Of a stretch of 64,000 bases of DNA, positions 12,150 through 23,995 are shown one piece after another. The notes below the pieces were generated by a model. It was not told the origin of the DNA, searched no databases, and worked only from the letters and a program-made list of their open reading frames with translations. Made by a program: the position numbers and the translations under genes. The DNA comes from Argentina anserina. Its lineage: Eukaryota > Streptophyta > Magnoliopsida > Rosales > Rosaceae. Each line of letters starts with the position of its first letter. The first letter of the stretch is position 1. The stretch covers positions 18,247,001 to 18,311,000 of the forward strand of contig NC_065874.1 in assembly GCF_933775445.1 (NCBI RefSeq), given 5' to 3'.

Positions 12150-13576
12150 AGAAGTTACATTGTTGCACTCTGATTGGTGACAGTTAAAACTGATTTTATC
12201 AAGTCAAAGGAAGTTCCATGTAAGGTGATTGTGGAACAAGGCTGGGAGTGTGGAGTAGGAAGTGACCCTCTAACTAAAGTGTGTAGTAAGTTGAATAGAA
12301 ATGAGGATTTGCTGGTGGAGTGGAGCAAGTTGAAATTTGGGGGAATTAAAAAGGAGATTGAGGAGGATATTAGAGCCAAGCTTACTGCCTTTTATGGTGA
12401 TTCGTTGTCAGTTCCATTGTCACATGACTGTAAGGAGCTTGAGGAGAGGTTGGAGGGAGTTTCTTCAGCGTGAACAATCTTTCTAGAATCAGAGATGGAA
12501 AGTGTTGTGGCTTTCAGAGGGAGATATGAACACCAAAATTTTCCACCAGAGTGCTAGTAACAAGAGGAAAAATAACATGCTAAAAGGTCTCATGGATGGT
12601 AGGAAATTTGGAGAACTGAAGAAGCGGAGATTAAAAGGGTGGTAGTTTTGTATTATTCGGCTTTGTTCACATCTGGCTCCCCTCGACAACAACACTCACA
12701 AGTTTTTGAGCAGGTTATGTCTCTTATTCTACAAAAGGTGTCTGATAGTATGAATGTGTCACTTGATGAGGATATTACGAAAGAAGAGTGCCCTTATGGC
12801 GATGCATCCATGCAAGGCTACGGGGCTTGATGGATTTGCTCCCTCATTCTATCAACATTTCTAGTTGATTATTAGTGATGATACTGTCGCAGCAGTTCAG
12901 ACTTTTTCTAATAGTGATGAGGCATGCATGCTTTGAATATGACGCATGCTACTTTGATTGCAAAGATGAAAATGCTGAAGTCGGTTGATCAGTTGAGGCC
13001 GATTAGTTTGTGTAACGTGTTATACAAGATTGGATCGATAATCCTAGCTAACAGAATGAAGCCTTTCCTTGAGGGGATAATCTCTTCGACTCAAAGTGCA
13101 ATCATGCCAGGTAGGTTGATAACTCCCTTGTGGCCTTTGAGTTGGCGTACTTCATGAAAAAAGTTCGAGGGGAGAATGATGGTTATTGTGCGCTCAAATT
13201 CGACATAAGTAAAGCGTATGATAGAGTGGAGTGGGATTTCCTTGAAGCAATGTTGTTAAAGCTAGGGTTTGATGGCAGGTGGGTGAAGAGAGTCATGAGG
13301 TGTGTTTGTTCTGTTTCATATTCATTCTTAATCAATGGGGAGCTGAGCAGGCTAGTTACTCCAACTCGAGGGCTCAAGCAAAGAGATTCCATTAGTCCTT
13401 ATCTTCTTTTTTATTATGTTACGGAGGCTTTGTCTGATCTTATTGAGAATGCGGTGTTGCATGGTAGCTTACATGAGATTTCAGTTTGTCGAGGTGTTCC
13501 ATCTATCAGTCATCTTTTTTTTTGCAGATGATTCTTTCGTTTTTTTTAAGGTAGATGAGTCAGAGTGCATGTGTGT

Positions 13577-13607
<31 letters not shown>

Positions 13608-15560
13608 GGGGGGGGTTAAAGAGCTGCTTAATATGTATTCTAAGGTGTCAAGGCAACAAATCAATTTTGATAAGAGTTGTGCTTCTTTTAGTCGAAATGT
13701 TGTTTTGTGGTTCTAGTGGGAGCTTGTGGATATCTTGGGGGTTCTCAGAGTGGAAAAACATGACAAATATCTGGGCCTTCCTATGGAGATGAGTTACTGA
13801 TAGGATTGAGAAGATGACTAAAGGCTAGAGGGATAGATTGCTTCCATGGCAGGGAAAGAGACCCTAATCAAGTCGGTTTTTCAATCCATTCCGACGTATG
13901 TTATGAGCTGTTTTAAGATTCCTTAGTACCTTTTGTCATGCTATGCATCAATATATGGCTAGGTTTTGGTGGGGTGACAAGGGTGAGTCGAAGAAAATTC
14001 ATTGGTTAGTTTGGGATCAATTGTGTATTCCGAAGAGCAATAAAGGTTTAGGGTTTCAGAATATGATTCATTTTAATCAGGCGCTTTTAGCCAAACAAGG
14101 TTGGAGAATGCTAACGAGGCCGGATTCATTGGTTAGTAGACTCAAAGCTTGATATTTTCCTAAGTGTGATTTTCTTCATGCTGAGCTAGGGGAAGATGCA
14201 TTGTATGCTTGGCGAAGTTTACTAGTTGGGAGGAATGTTCTTAAAATGAGGTTGAGATTTCATATTAGTAGTGGGAAATCGGTGTTAGCGTGGTTTGATC
14301 CTTAGCTTCCTTCCCTTACTACCTTTCGGCTGTTTTTGTCTCTAATTGAAGGTACTGAGTCCTTGATGGTGAGTGATCTAATTGATCTTGATGAACAATG
14401 TTGGTTGAGGCCGTTGATTGATGAGCTTTTTATGCATGAAGAAAAGGGAGGCAATTTGTCGAATGTCACTCAGTATGCAAGGAAGTTGACAAATTAGTAT
14501 GACACTATGATAAGAAGGGAGTGTACTCAGTCAAAAAGGGTATCATGTAGCTAATAATCATGCGTAGTTGGGGATGCAGGCTTTTTCATCGAGGCAAGGG
14601 GCTCTGAAGCTCTATTGGGATGTTATTTGGTATGCTAAAGTGCCATCTAAGGTGATATCGTTTGTTTGGAGGTTGTGTAGGGAGGTGATTCCAACTAAAG
14701 CAGCCTTGGCAAAAAAGGTGGGTTTATATGATGTGGTGAGGAGGTGGAGACTAGCCTTCATTTATTTTGTATGTGCTCGATAACAAAATGTTTTTGGCTT
14801 CATGGCCCTTTGAAGTTGAGAACAAAGAAGTTCCATGCTAACTTCATGGAGTGGTTTTGTATGGTGATTGATACATTGGCCAAGCCTCCCAGAGATGTGT
14901 TCATTATGATGTTATGGACTGAACAAAATAACATTTTGTGGAAGGGAGGTGTGAGTGATCTTTTTCACATGGTTGTTTGGGGAATGGAGTTTTTAGATGA
15001 GTATAGGGCTGTGGATCCAAGCTAGGTGAAGGGAGGGAAGAGGCCAGTGGTGAAGTGGAGCTGCCCTCCGCGAGGGAGAGTCAAGCTCAACACTAATGGA
15101 GCTTTTTGTCAAGTTTCTCAATTAGGAGGAGTAAGAGTGATTGTTAGAGACAGTAAAGGGAGGTGTATGGCAGCTTTGGCATGCCACTTTTCCCATGCAC
15201 AAATTGCATTGCACATGGAGGCCGAGGCTCTTAGGGGTGGGCTTCTAATTGCAATAGATCAAAACTATAGTGAGCTTGAAATTGAATGTGATTGTGTTAT
15301 GTTGATCAATGCGTTGAAGAAAAAAAATGAGGATTTACTGAAGGTGAATAATATTTTACAAGATTATCGTCGTTATTTATTGTTTTTCAATTTTATCCCC
15401 TTAAGTATGTTTATAGAGAATCAAATGAAGTAGCTCATAGGTTAGTTACCTTACTAAGAATCCTACTACGTCCCCTCGTTGTACTCAGTACTCACCATTA
15501 TATGAGGAATAATCGATAAACTAATGGGGCATTCGCCCGTTGAAAAAGAAAAGAAAAAGG
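12150..15560 (+). pseudogene. L1-type LINE remnant (RT, zinc finger, RNase H)
   Basis: Non-LTR retrotransposon broken into many frames. Readable pieces in order: the region before RT (12174-12473); RT with LRPISLCNVLYKI and SQSAIMPGR (12960-13120), FELAYFMKK with DISKAYDRVEWDFLEA (13130-13260) and FADDSFVFF (about 13520-13550); the zf-RVT region with MARFWWGDKGESKKIHW (13943-14152); and a plant-type RNase H domain (15026-15433). The first RNase H catalytic Asp appears as Asn (KLNTNGAF); Glu in HMEAEAL and Asp in IECDCV remain. The 5' endonuclease half is absent, which fits 5' truncation. An A-rich tail at about 15541-15558 marks the 3' end. Confidence 0.85.
13569..13615. repeat. (GT)n followed by a 25-base G run
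   Basis: Microsatellite inside the LINE RT region: GT repeats to 13590, then 25 consecutive G at 13591-13615. It adds to the frame breaks of the LINE. Such runs are prone to length error in assembly. Confidence 0.95.
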
Positions 15561-16400
15561 AAGTTCGATCAATGCTTCAATTGACGACGCTACTGGGCGT
15601 AGATATGCGCCGGTGTATTCTATAATAATCCTTTAAAATAAAAAACTCCTAAAAACCTAAAACAGACGCAGGCGCAATTCTTTCTCGCCGTGTTGCATTT
15701 CCAGCCTCTGCTCCTCTTTCTTTCTCTCTTTCACGGCGACTCCTCCTCTGCTCACGGCGGCGGTCTCTCTCATTCTCTCTCTCCCTCTGCTGATGGTTTT
15801 ATCGGTTGTTGATTGAAAAGCTTCTCATATTGTCTCTCTAATTCGATAGAAAAGCAGACAGTTTCGCCGAGTTAACTGGATTTGGACAAGTAGAGTAGAG
15901 CAGCTAATGAACCTCTGATCCTATTGCTTCCTTGGCCAACCACAGGGTGTGTCTGTGGATTGGTTGGCAACCCTCCCCCCTCCCTTATGCACATTCTTCT
16001 CTTTGATGCTGCTGCTCCTGCCCCTCAACTAGTCTGCTCTTTATAGTTATTTCTCAATTGGGTAGGTACTTCTGGTGTATTTCCTTTTGTTGCTCTTGCT
16101 CTTTCTTGTATCTTTGTTTGGATTATTTGTTGAATTGAAGTTCGTTTGATCTTTATACCTTATAAATTATATCATTTATATGCTACCTGTATTTCCTGTC
16201 GCGTTTGAGATTTTGTTCTTCATCATATAACTATTGAGTTTTAAATTCTCTTTTTCTAGATTGAATAGTCTTGATCTGAATATCTTGTATTTCTCAATCA
16301 TTTACTATTACTGCTGTTGTATTATACCATGTATTATATTGTTTTATTTTATGCAAACTTGCAGGAATCTGTCAAGGATTGAATAAGCTAACTATCTTAA
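15561..16400 (+). promoter_or_regulatory. Upstream region and probable 5' UTR of the PPR gene
   Basis: A CT-rich stretch at about 15700-15795 looks like a plant 5' leader. A probable 5' UTR intron runs from the GTAGGT near 16062 to the TTGCAG ending at 16364, leaving a short exon before the ATG at 16401. This is inferred from splice-site form only. Confidence 0.45.
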
Positions 16401-19130
16401 ATGTTCTCAATTCAACATCCATGGAAGTGTCTTCGGAACTTTTCAAGCCTAATAAATCGCTGTATCGCAACCCAAGAAAATCTTTCATCAAACCTTATTC
16501 TTTGCCACGACCCCTCCATGGAACAATCTTACATGCAACTGTCACAAAAATTCTATGAAGCCATGAAAGCTTCTGGATCTGTAAGGTCAGCACCCTTTGC
16601 GCGAAAACTTCATGCCCAACTTATCTCTGTAGGATTGGAATCTGCCATTTTCCTCCAGAACCATCTCTTGCACATGTACTCCCGTTGCAGCTTGATAGAT
16701 GATGCTCGCCGGATTTTCTTTAGTATTCAACATCCTAATGTGTTTAGTTGGAACACAATGATTAGTGCGTTGGTAGACTTGGGTCACATGGAGGAGGCAG
16801 AGAAGTTGTTCAATAAAATGCCTGTGAGAGACTCTGTCTCTTGGACAACAATAATGTCTGGCCATTTTCGTAACGGGCAACCTGAGGATGCAATTAAAGT
16901 GTTTGCTTCAATGGTATGCAATTCTGACAGTTTTGGTGACCCATTTTCCTTCTCTTGTGTAATGAAGGCTTGTGGCAGTATTGGTCACATTAAGTTGGCT
17001 CTTCAGTTGCATACTCTAGTGGAGAAATTAAATTTCGGAGGCAATATGGTTATTCAAAATTCAGTAATTGATATGTATATCAAGTGTGGTGCACTACGAT
17101 TGGCTGAGAAGTTGTTTATGAGGATACCTAACCCTACTTTGTTTTGTTGGAACAGTATGATCTATGGTTGCTCTAAACTTTATGGGGTCAGAAGAGCTCT
17201 CCATATGTTCATTGATATGCCTGAACGTGATTGTGTGACATGGAGTACCATAATATCAATCTTTTCTCAACATGGTTTTGGGGTTGAAAGTCTTAGTATG
17301 TTTGTTGAGATGTGGAATCATGGTTTTAGACCAAATGCTATGATATATGGCACTGTACTTAGTGCATGTGCAAGTATACATGATCTTGAATGGGGTTGTC
17401 ATTTGCATGCTAGGATACTCCGTATGGAATCAAGTATAGATGTTTTTGCGGGTAGCGGGCTGATTGATATGTATGTAAAATGTGGTCAGTTGCATCTTGC
17501 AAGGCAGGTGTTTGACAACATGACAGAACACAATGCAGTTTCTTGGACTTCTATGATCAGTGGAGTCATGCAGTTTGGGTTCAACGATGAAGCCTTTGTA
17601 TTGTTTAACAGAATGAGAAAGGCTTCAGTTGTCTTGGATGAGTTTACTCTTGCAACAGTGCTTGGGGTTTGTTCAGGCCATGATCATGCGTGCTTTGGGG
17701 AGCAGCTCCATGCATATACAATCAAGGGTGGAATGATCTCCTCTATTCCTGTAGGGAATGCTCTGGTTACATTGTATGCAAAATGTGGAAATACTGATAA
17801 AGCTATCCAAGCATTTGAGTTGATGCCTGCTAAAGATATAATATCGTGGACTGCCATGATCACGGCATTCTCTCAAACTGGTAATGTTGAAAAATCCCGA
17901 GAATATTTTGATAAGATGCCAGAGCGAAATGTCATAAGTTGGAACTCAATGTTGGGAACATATTTTCAAAATGGTTTATGGGAAGAAGGCCTAAAATTGT
18001 ATACTACAATGCGAAGTGTAGGGGTTAACCTAGATTGGATCACACTGGCTACTTCAATCAGTGCCTGTGCTGATTTAGCAATGTTGAAACTTGGGGTGCA
18101 GATTGTAGCTCAAGCTGAAAAATTAGGATTTGGTTCTAATGTTTCAGTCGTGAATAGCATTATAACTATGTATTCAAGATGTGGGCGAATTATAGAAGCA
18201 AAAGCAGTGTTTGATTCATTATGCAATAAAGATTTGATATCTTGGAATGCAATTATGGCAGGATATGCTCAAAATGGACAAGGTAGGAAGGTGATTGAGG
18301 TTTTTGAAAACATGTTGAAAATGGACTGCACACCTGATCATATAAGCTATGTATCTGTTCTATCAGGTTGTAGTCATTCAGGGATGGTAACAGATGGGAA
18401 ACACTACTTCAGTTCTATGACTGAAGCATTTGGCGTCCATCCTACATGTGAACATTTTGTTTGTATGGTAGATCTACTTGGTCGGGCTGGATTACTGAAA
18501 GAGGCTAGAAATTTGATTGATGGCATGCCCTTTAAGCCAAATGCTGCTATCTGGGGGGCACTTCTTGGTGCTTGCCGGCTTCACCGCGATTATAATCTAG
18601 CAGAATATGCAGCAAGAAATTTACAAGAATTAGATTTAAATGATTCTGGCAGTTATGTCCTTCTAGCTAATACATATTCAGATTGTGGACAACTAGAAGC
18701 TTTTGCAGATGTAAGAAATCAGATGAGAAAGAAAGGAATAGAGAAAAATCCTGGCTGTAGTTGGATAGAGGTTAATAATAGAGTACATGTGTTTACTGTA
18801 GATGACACTAATCATCCCCAAATCAAGGATGTTTATAAAATACTGGAGGAGATAGTCAAGAAGATTGAAGATACAGGATGCTATGTCAAATCAACTAATG
18901 CAGTTCGTTCTCAGTGCCATCACAGCGAGAAGCTTGCTGTTGCTTTTGGGCTGCTTCAATTGCCTGCTTGGATGCCTATATATGTGATGAAAAATCTTCG
19001 AGTTTGCCATGATTGTCACTTGGTAATCAAGCTGATCTCCCTTGTTACCTCAAGGGAACTTATAGTGCGGGATGGACATCGGTTTCATCATTTCGAGAAT
19101 GGATGTTGCTCTTGTGGAGACTACTGGTGA
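16401..19130 (+). CDS. PLS-class pentatricopeptide repeat protein, DYW subgroup
   Basis: A 909-aa intron-free protein. It is almost wholly made of PPR units of P, L and S type (repeated motifs such as NVFSWNTMISALVDLGHMEE and DLISWNAIMAGYAQNG) from about residue 60 to 690. E/E+ sequences follow, with the PG-box segment KNPGCSWIEV, then a C-terminal DYW deaminase-like domain. The zinc ligands are present: HSE near residue 841 and CHDCH in LRVCHDCH. It ends exactly in DYW. Proteins of this class bind specific organelle transcripts and support C-to-U RNA editing. The N-terminus is plausible as a mitochondrial or plastid transit peptide. Oddity: the stretch between the G-x-Y-V motif and HSEKLA is about eight residues shorter than usual. 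The first ATG was chosen; another lies 40 codons on (16521). The editing target cannot be read from the sequence. Confidence 0.93.
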   Translation: MFSIQHPWKCLRNFSSLINRCIATQENLSSNLILCHDPSMEQSYMQLSQKFYEAMKASGSVRSAPFARKLHAQLISVGLESAIFLQNHLLHMYSRCSLIDDARRIFFSIQHPNVFSWNTMISALVDLGHMEEAEKLFNKMPVRDSVSWTTIMSGHFRNGQPEDAIKVFASMVCNSDSFGDPFSFSCVMKACGSIGHIKLALQLHTLVEKLNFGGNMVIQNSVIDMYIKCGALRLAEKLFMRIPNPTLFCWNSMIYGCSKLYGVRRALHMFIDMPERDCVTWSTIISIFSQHGFGVESLSMFVEMWNHGFRPNAMIYGTVLSACASIHDLEWGCHLHARILRMESSIDVFAGSGLIDMYVKCGQLHLARQVFDNMTEHNAVSWTSMISGVMQFGFNDEAFVLFNRMRKASVVLDEFTLATVLGVCSGHDHACFGEQLHAYTIKGGMISSIPVGNALVTLYAKCGNTDKAIQAFELMPAKDIISWTAMITAFSQTGNVEKSREYFDKMPERNVISWNSMLGTYFQNGLWEEGLKLYTTMRSVGVNLDWITLATSISACADLAMLKLGVQIVAQAEKLGFGSNVSVVNSIITMYSRCGRIIEAKAVFDSLCNKDLISWNAIMAGYAQNGQGRKVIEVFENMLKMDCTPDHISYVSVLSGCSHSGMVTDGKHYFSSMTEAFGVHPTCEHFVCMVDLLGRAGLLKEARNLIDGMPFKPNAAIWGALLGACRLHRDYNLAEYAARNLQELDLNDSGSYVLLANTYSDCGQLEAFADVRNQMRKKGIEKNPGCSWIEVNNRVHVFTVDDTNHPQIKDVYKILEEIVKKIEDTGCYVKSTNAVRSQCHHSEKLAVAFGLLQLPAWMPIYVMKNLRVCHDCHLVIKLISLVTSRELIVRDGHRFHHFENGCCSCGDYW

Positions 19131-19570
19131 TCTGGGTATGTGACACATTCTCTAATTTACTCACGTTTCTTTTTTGTTTTTTGTTTTTATCCAAATATGG
19201 TTATGGAATGAAAACTACACATTTTGGTTGGAAATCCTATTTATTTACATGAATTACTTTATCCATCCACTAATTTTAGTTTCCTATTAAGGGAATCAAT
19301 CATTCTATCAAGTAAGGAGGATCAGAAAGGCCATTTGTATTCTAAATCATTGTCATGACTTCGTTAATCTTATCTGAAATTGTTTAATGCAGAATCTGAA
19401 AAGATACATGTGATATGAACTATGTCATGCTCACGTATATCCTTTGTTTTACTTTAGCCACAAGTATGAGAACAATAAATATATGTAAAATATTGTCAAA
19501 TTTGAAGAGAATCACTCTCAAGTGCATTTATCTTAACATTTTGATTTTATTTGATCCTTTTGTGTCCAGG
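19131..19570. other. 3' flank of the PPR gene
   Basis: AT-rich, with no gene. It probably holds the 3' UTR of the PPR transcript. Confidence 0.45.
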
Positions 19571-21030
19571 TTTTACAACCGGAGAACTCTCATAGAGTCA
19601 AGAACATGGTTTCAATTTTAGTGAGAGGCCTTATCTCTCCTCGCGTTCCTTGGCTTCTTGGAAGGCATGAGTGCATGACCTGCTTCCTCCCTGAATTGCC
19701 TTTTTTCCACTCTTCAGGTAATTGGATTCATTTTTGGTTCAGTTGGCATATTGTTGCATTGGTGTTTTGTAGTTTTTTTAATCATGTTCAATGTTGCTTC
19801 AGTTTTGTGTCATTTTTTTAATTATTTATTCACACAACTACCCAGTACTGTTTTGAAGCAAAATTTATATGGATTTGCCAAATATTATTTGCATACATAT
19901 GTTCCTAGTGCCTAATATATGTTATTATCGGGGATACTTAATTGAACTAATTATAAACATAAATCAGATAAAGAGGGAGGTGTCTGCAATGAAACATGTG
20001 CTTGATATACCTCAAAAAATTGTTTATGCATTGACCAGGCCTATAAGTCACCATGCTCAGTCTCCTTGAGCTGATTGCTACTACTTAACAGTGCTGGTCG
20101 TTCTGTTCAAGTGACTTTACATCCAGGGTTCCCAGCAATAAGAAAGTTTGAGCTTGAAATGATAGTCCTGGTCATTAGCTAAGATTTAAATGACGTAAGT
20201 TTAGTCTTTCTGCTAACTTTTTATCTAAACTATTATTTTGATTATGTAAGTGGCACATCGATACTTCAGATTCCTTGTCTACAATTTATAATATTTATTC
20301 TGTGAAAGAACATGAAGTGAGCGATGCATCTGGATATAATTTAATCTGCTATTTTGCCTCGTTCTGCTATAAATAACCGTAAATAGGTTATAAAGTTATA
20401 AACTACAGGGCAAATAACAGAATAGAATTCAATCTTCAGGGTTCATAATCTTCAGAACTCACACTTCAGATTAGAGCAGAAAATATTCGTTTCTAATAAA
20501 AGTAAGAGTCTCCATGACTTTATGTAGAGGCTTTTGATGATATTAAACTTCATTTTGCCTATGGTATCCAATATAACTACCAGATATGCAGCATCAATCC
20601 CCAATACAGTATGGATTTGATGTTTATGTCTTGCTGCTTTGTAAGAAACTTTTTACTACTAGTGTTAAATTAATTTGGACTAGCTGATAGATATCACTGC
20701 TTATGAACAATTGGATCAATATTGCTTACGCACAGCTGGATCTAAATAGAAGGGAATGTTTGTAAATGGAGTGTTATAAAGGGATTGCCCGGATTGTTTG
20801 CAGCCCGGTGCGTAGGCACTGGTCAGTATTGTAGAAGTCTTCTGGATCTTACAAGGAAGATATGACATGACTTGCTCAGCAGCTGTGCTCAACGTACTGA
20901 TCTCTTTTTTATCCGATGCCAGTGCTTTTACAGTTTTACCTCGAGGAGAGTGATTGCCTGTAGAAGGTATTGAATCCAGTAAAAGATTCCAGAAAGATAC
21001 CCCATTTTTTCTGAGGTGATCAATTTATAC
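19571..21030 (+). pseudogene. Degenerate tandem copy of the HDA8-type deacetylase gene
   Basis: Exon-like blocks follow the same order and spacing as the intact gene next door. Part of exon 1 lies at 19571-19717, including a GT donor after CTTCAG. Exon 2 pieces lie at about 19975-20200 (the AMKHVLD stretch, RPISHHAQSP in place of RPPGHHAQP, and AIRKFE). Exon 3 pieces lie at about 20738-21015 and include the end of the gene. Introns are kept, so this is a segmental duplication and not a retrocopy. The Asp-x-His zinc site region and much of exon 2 are deleted, and several stops and frameshifts are present. It cannot give an active enzyme. Confidence 0.8.
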
Positions 21031-21659
21031 TGTATTATAGTAACTTGTAGAATTCTGTCTAATATACTAATGTTATTGCAGAGAAACTATAGTGATGTAA
21101 CTAATGTTATCGCAAATACTTATTCACTCGTTTGAAAGTAAATATACTGCTTACTTGTATTGTTTGTATGCACATCCCCCATAAAAAAAGAAACAACTGT
21201 CTTCTCTTGTTTATGAACTTGAACTCAAAACAATTCTCAATTCTCATTTCTCATTGTGCACTCTGTAACTTCTCATTTAGAGTCAGCTTTTACAAATTTA
21301 CAAATACAAAACAATGCAATCCTGTCCAACTAAACATCTCAAGAACTCAACAATCAATCAATTTGAGAATTATGAAAGCAACTCACATCTCTAGGAAATC
21401 ATAAGCTGTTGAAATCACTCAAAATCAGCTCTGTCTCACAACTTGAGCAAGTAAACACAAGATTTAAGTCGGTACCATGGAATGTGAGTTGTAATAAATC
21501 ATCGTTTTGAAAAGAAAAAAAAAAGATATTGAAACATAAAAGGTTGAAATACAAAACAAAGCCATTTCATATTTTCATCGCCTCAAAATATTGTACAAAA
21601 AGGTAAACGACTATAAAAGTCTATAACAGAGTTGGGCACCGGCGGCGGCAAGGAGCGCC
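21031..21659 (+). promoter_or_regulatory. Upstream region of the deacetylase gene
   Basis: AT-rich intergenic sequence just before the ATG at 21660. The last 30 bases turn GC-rich. No firm TATA box or other element could be assigned. Confidence 0.4.
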
Positions 21660-23478
21660 ATGGCTGCTTCAACTGAGCGCGTGGATGTGTTCTGGGATTC
21701 CGGCATGCTGAATCATGACTCGGGCACCGGAGTATTTGACACTGGAATGGATCCTGGATTCCTTGACGTCCTAGAAAAGCACCCGGAGAACTCTGATAGA
21801 GTCAAGAACATGGTTTCTATTCTTAAGCGTGGCCCAATCTCTCCCTATATTTCTTGGCTTCCTGGAAGACATGCTCTGCTTCCTGAATTGCTCTCCTTCC
21901 ACTCTCCAGGTTACTCCTTCAATTCCCATATCATTCGAGTTTTGTTGTGTTTAGATTATGTCTTCTGTTGTTTGGATTGTTACATTATGTTGTCTTTTGT
22001 TGTTTGAGTGAAACAAATTCGAGATGAGTTTGTCAAGTATTCATGCTTTTTGCTTGCTTATTTTCAGACATAAGTTATAGTTATCTAATGTCAGTAATGT
22101 GTGTGCAACTTTCCCAGAATACATAAATGAACTAGTTGAAGCAGATGAAGAGGGAGGTAAAATGCTATGTGCCGGGACGTTCTTGAACCCGGGCTCGTGG
22201 GATGCCGCCCTTCTTGCTGCCGGTACTACACTATCCGCAATGAAGCATGTGCTTGATGGAATTGGCAAAATTGCATATGCATTGGTCAGGCCTCCAGGTC
22301 ACCATGCTCAGCCTACTCGAGCTGACGGCTACTGCTTCCTTAACAATGCTGGTCTTGCGGTTCAGTTGGCTTTAATATCTGGATGTGCAAAGGTGGCGGT
22401 TATAGACATCGATGTTCATTATGGCAATGGGACTGCCGAGGGGTTCTATCGGTCTGATAAGGTTCTTACAACCTCCCTTCATATGAATCATGGTACTTGG
22501 GGTCCATCTCACCCACAGAATGGCTCTATTCATGAGCTCGGTGAAGAGGAGGGTTTCGGTTATAATTTGAATATACCTTTGCCCAATGGGACAGGGGACC
22601 GAGGATATGTGTATGCTATGAATGAGTTGGTTGTCCCAGCAATCAGGAAGTTTGAACCTCTAATGATAGTTTTGGTGATTGGCCAAGATTCAAGTGCTGT
22701 AAGTTCTGCTCAACTTTTATTACAGAACATGTCTCAATTTTAAGATTCTGTGTGTTAATCTACAATATGTATAGAATGTGAGAATTTTTTAAGTGCAGTT
22801 TATCTACAATATGCAATCTATGAGAGAACTTTATTCTAATCATAAGCCATCTGTGTATAAAATTGTACTATTATGCCTAGAAGTTTGCTACTATGTACAC
22901 TGAGACTCTGAGAGCTATGCTTATGATTTTCTTGCTATGTAAGTGAGAACTTGTTACTGGTAGTTCAGTTTTGACTAAATAAATTTTGAGTCTAGCAGAA
23001 CCAGAGTTCTCAATGTCTTTGAGTACAGAACTACCGACTATTTTTTTTTTCAGAAAAGTTATTTTTAATTAGACTATCAGCATTAGTCATGAATACAGTG
23101 TGGAAATCGAGTTTGAGGATATCTATGATTAGTACTCAGAAAATTTAAATAGCTTATAGATGCCTGTTTGTGTAGTTTGATCCAAATGGAAGGCAATGTT
23201 TGACAATGGATGGTTATAGAGAGATTGGCAAGATAGTTCGTAGCCTGGTGGATAGGTACTGTGGTGGACGTCTTCTGATTGTCCAAGAAGGTGGATATCA
23301 CATTACATACTCGGCCTATTGTCTTCATGCAACACTTGAAGGTGTGCTCAACCTACCGATTCCTTTGTTATCCGATCCCATTGCTTATTACCCTGAGGAC
23401 GAGCACTTATCTATGGAAGGTATTGAAACCATAAAAAGATTCCAGAAAGATACTGTACCGTTTTTGTCAGGTGATTAA
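21660..23478 (+). CDS. HDA8: Histone deacetylase, HDA8-type (three exons)
   Basis: Coding exons join 21660-21909, 22118-22698 and 23176-23478, all with GT-AG introns and a continuous frame: 1134 bases, 377 aa, the length I recall for Arabidopsis HDA8. It is a zinc-dependent acetyl-lysine hydrolase of the HDA1/class II type acting on histones or other proteins. Visible features: VFWDSGML and DTGMDPGFL near the N-terminus; the catalytic pair in RPPGHHAQP; zinc ligands in DIDVHYGNGTAEGFY and GQDSSAFDPNG; the tail motif EGGYHITYSAYCLHA. No membrane segment or extra domain is seen. Stopping at the exon 2 donor would give only a truncated reading frame, so splicing is required. Two decayed copies flank it (19571-21030 and 23834-23995). 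The intact catalytic residues suggest a working gene. Confidence 0.93.
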
Positions 23479-23833
23479 TTTGTTTTTGTAGTGTGGTACC
23501 TTGTAGAGTTTTCTGTCTGTGATATAGACTTACAGTAATGTTATTGCAAAAAAACTAGTATAGTTTACTTTGTTCTAATTGTGTGATAGAAAACTTGCTA
23601 CGTACAATCCTTATTGTTTTTGTAGTAACATCCTTCTTACTTGTGAAATTAGTGTGGTCTTGGTCTGTTCACATAATTCATTTGAAACTCTAAATTATGA
23701 TATATCTTCCGTCCAAATTCTAGCTACCCAGATCAGACATACTGTTACCTTTTCTCATTTATCTTACCAACTAGTGTGCAAAAGATTAATTATGAGTACC
23801 CTGTAGAAATTGCTCACCACTTCTGCACAAAAT

Positions 23834-23995
23834 TTTTGATTTAAATGGAAGCCAATATTTAACAAGCAATGGCTGTCCAATGTCAAATTCACGTACCTAC
23901 TTCACATACTCAACATATATATTGGGAAATAATTCCGGTCTGCTCACGCTACTAATTCCTTTGGTTTCCAACTATGAAACCAAACGCCGACAATG
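23834..23995 (+). pseudogene. Exon-3 fragment of the deacetylase gene
   Basis: Weak but ordered similarity to exon 3 of the intact gene. It begins at the TTTGAT-TAAATGGAAG block, continues through the CAATGGCTGTCC block, then the stretch matching LNLPIPL with ATTCCTTTGGTTTCC. It is too decayed to code. The sequence between the intact gene and this fragment (23479-23833) resembles the 3' flank of the first pseudogene. Confidence 0.5.
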
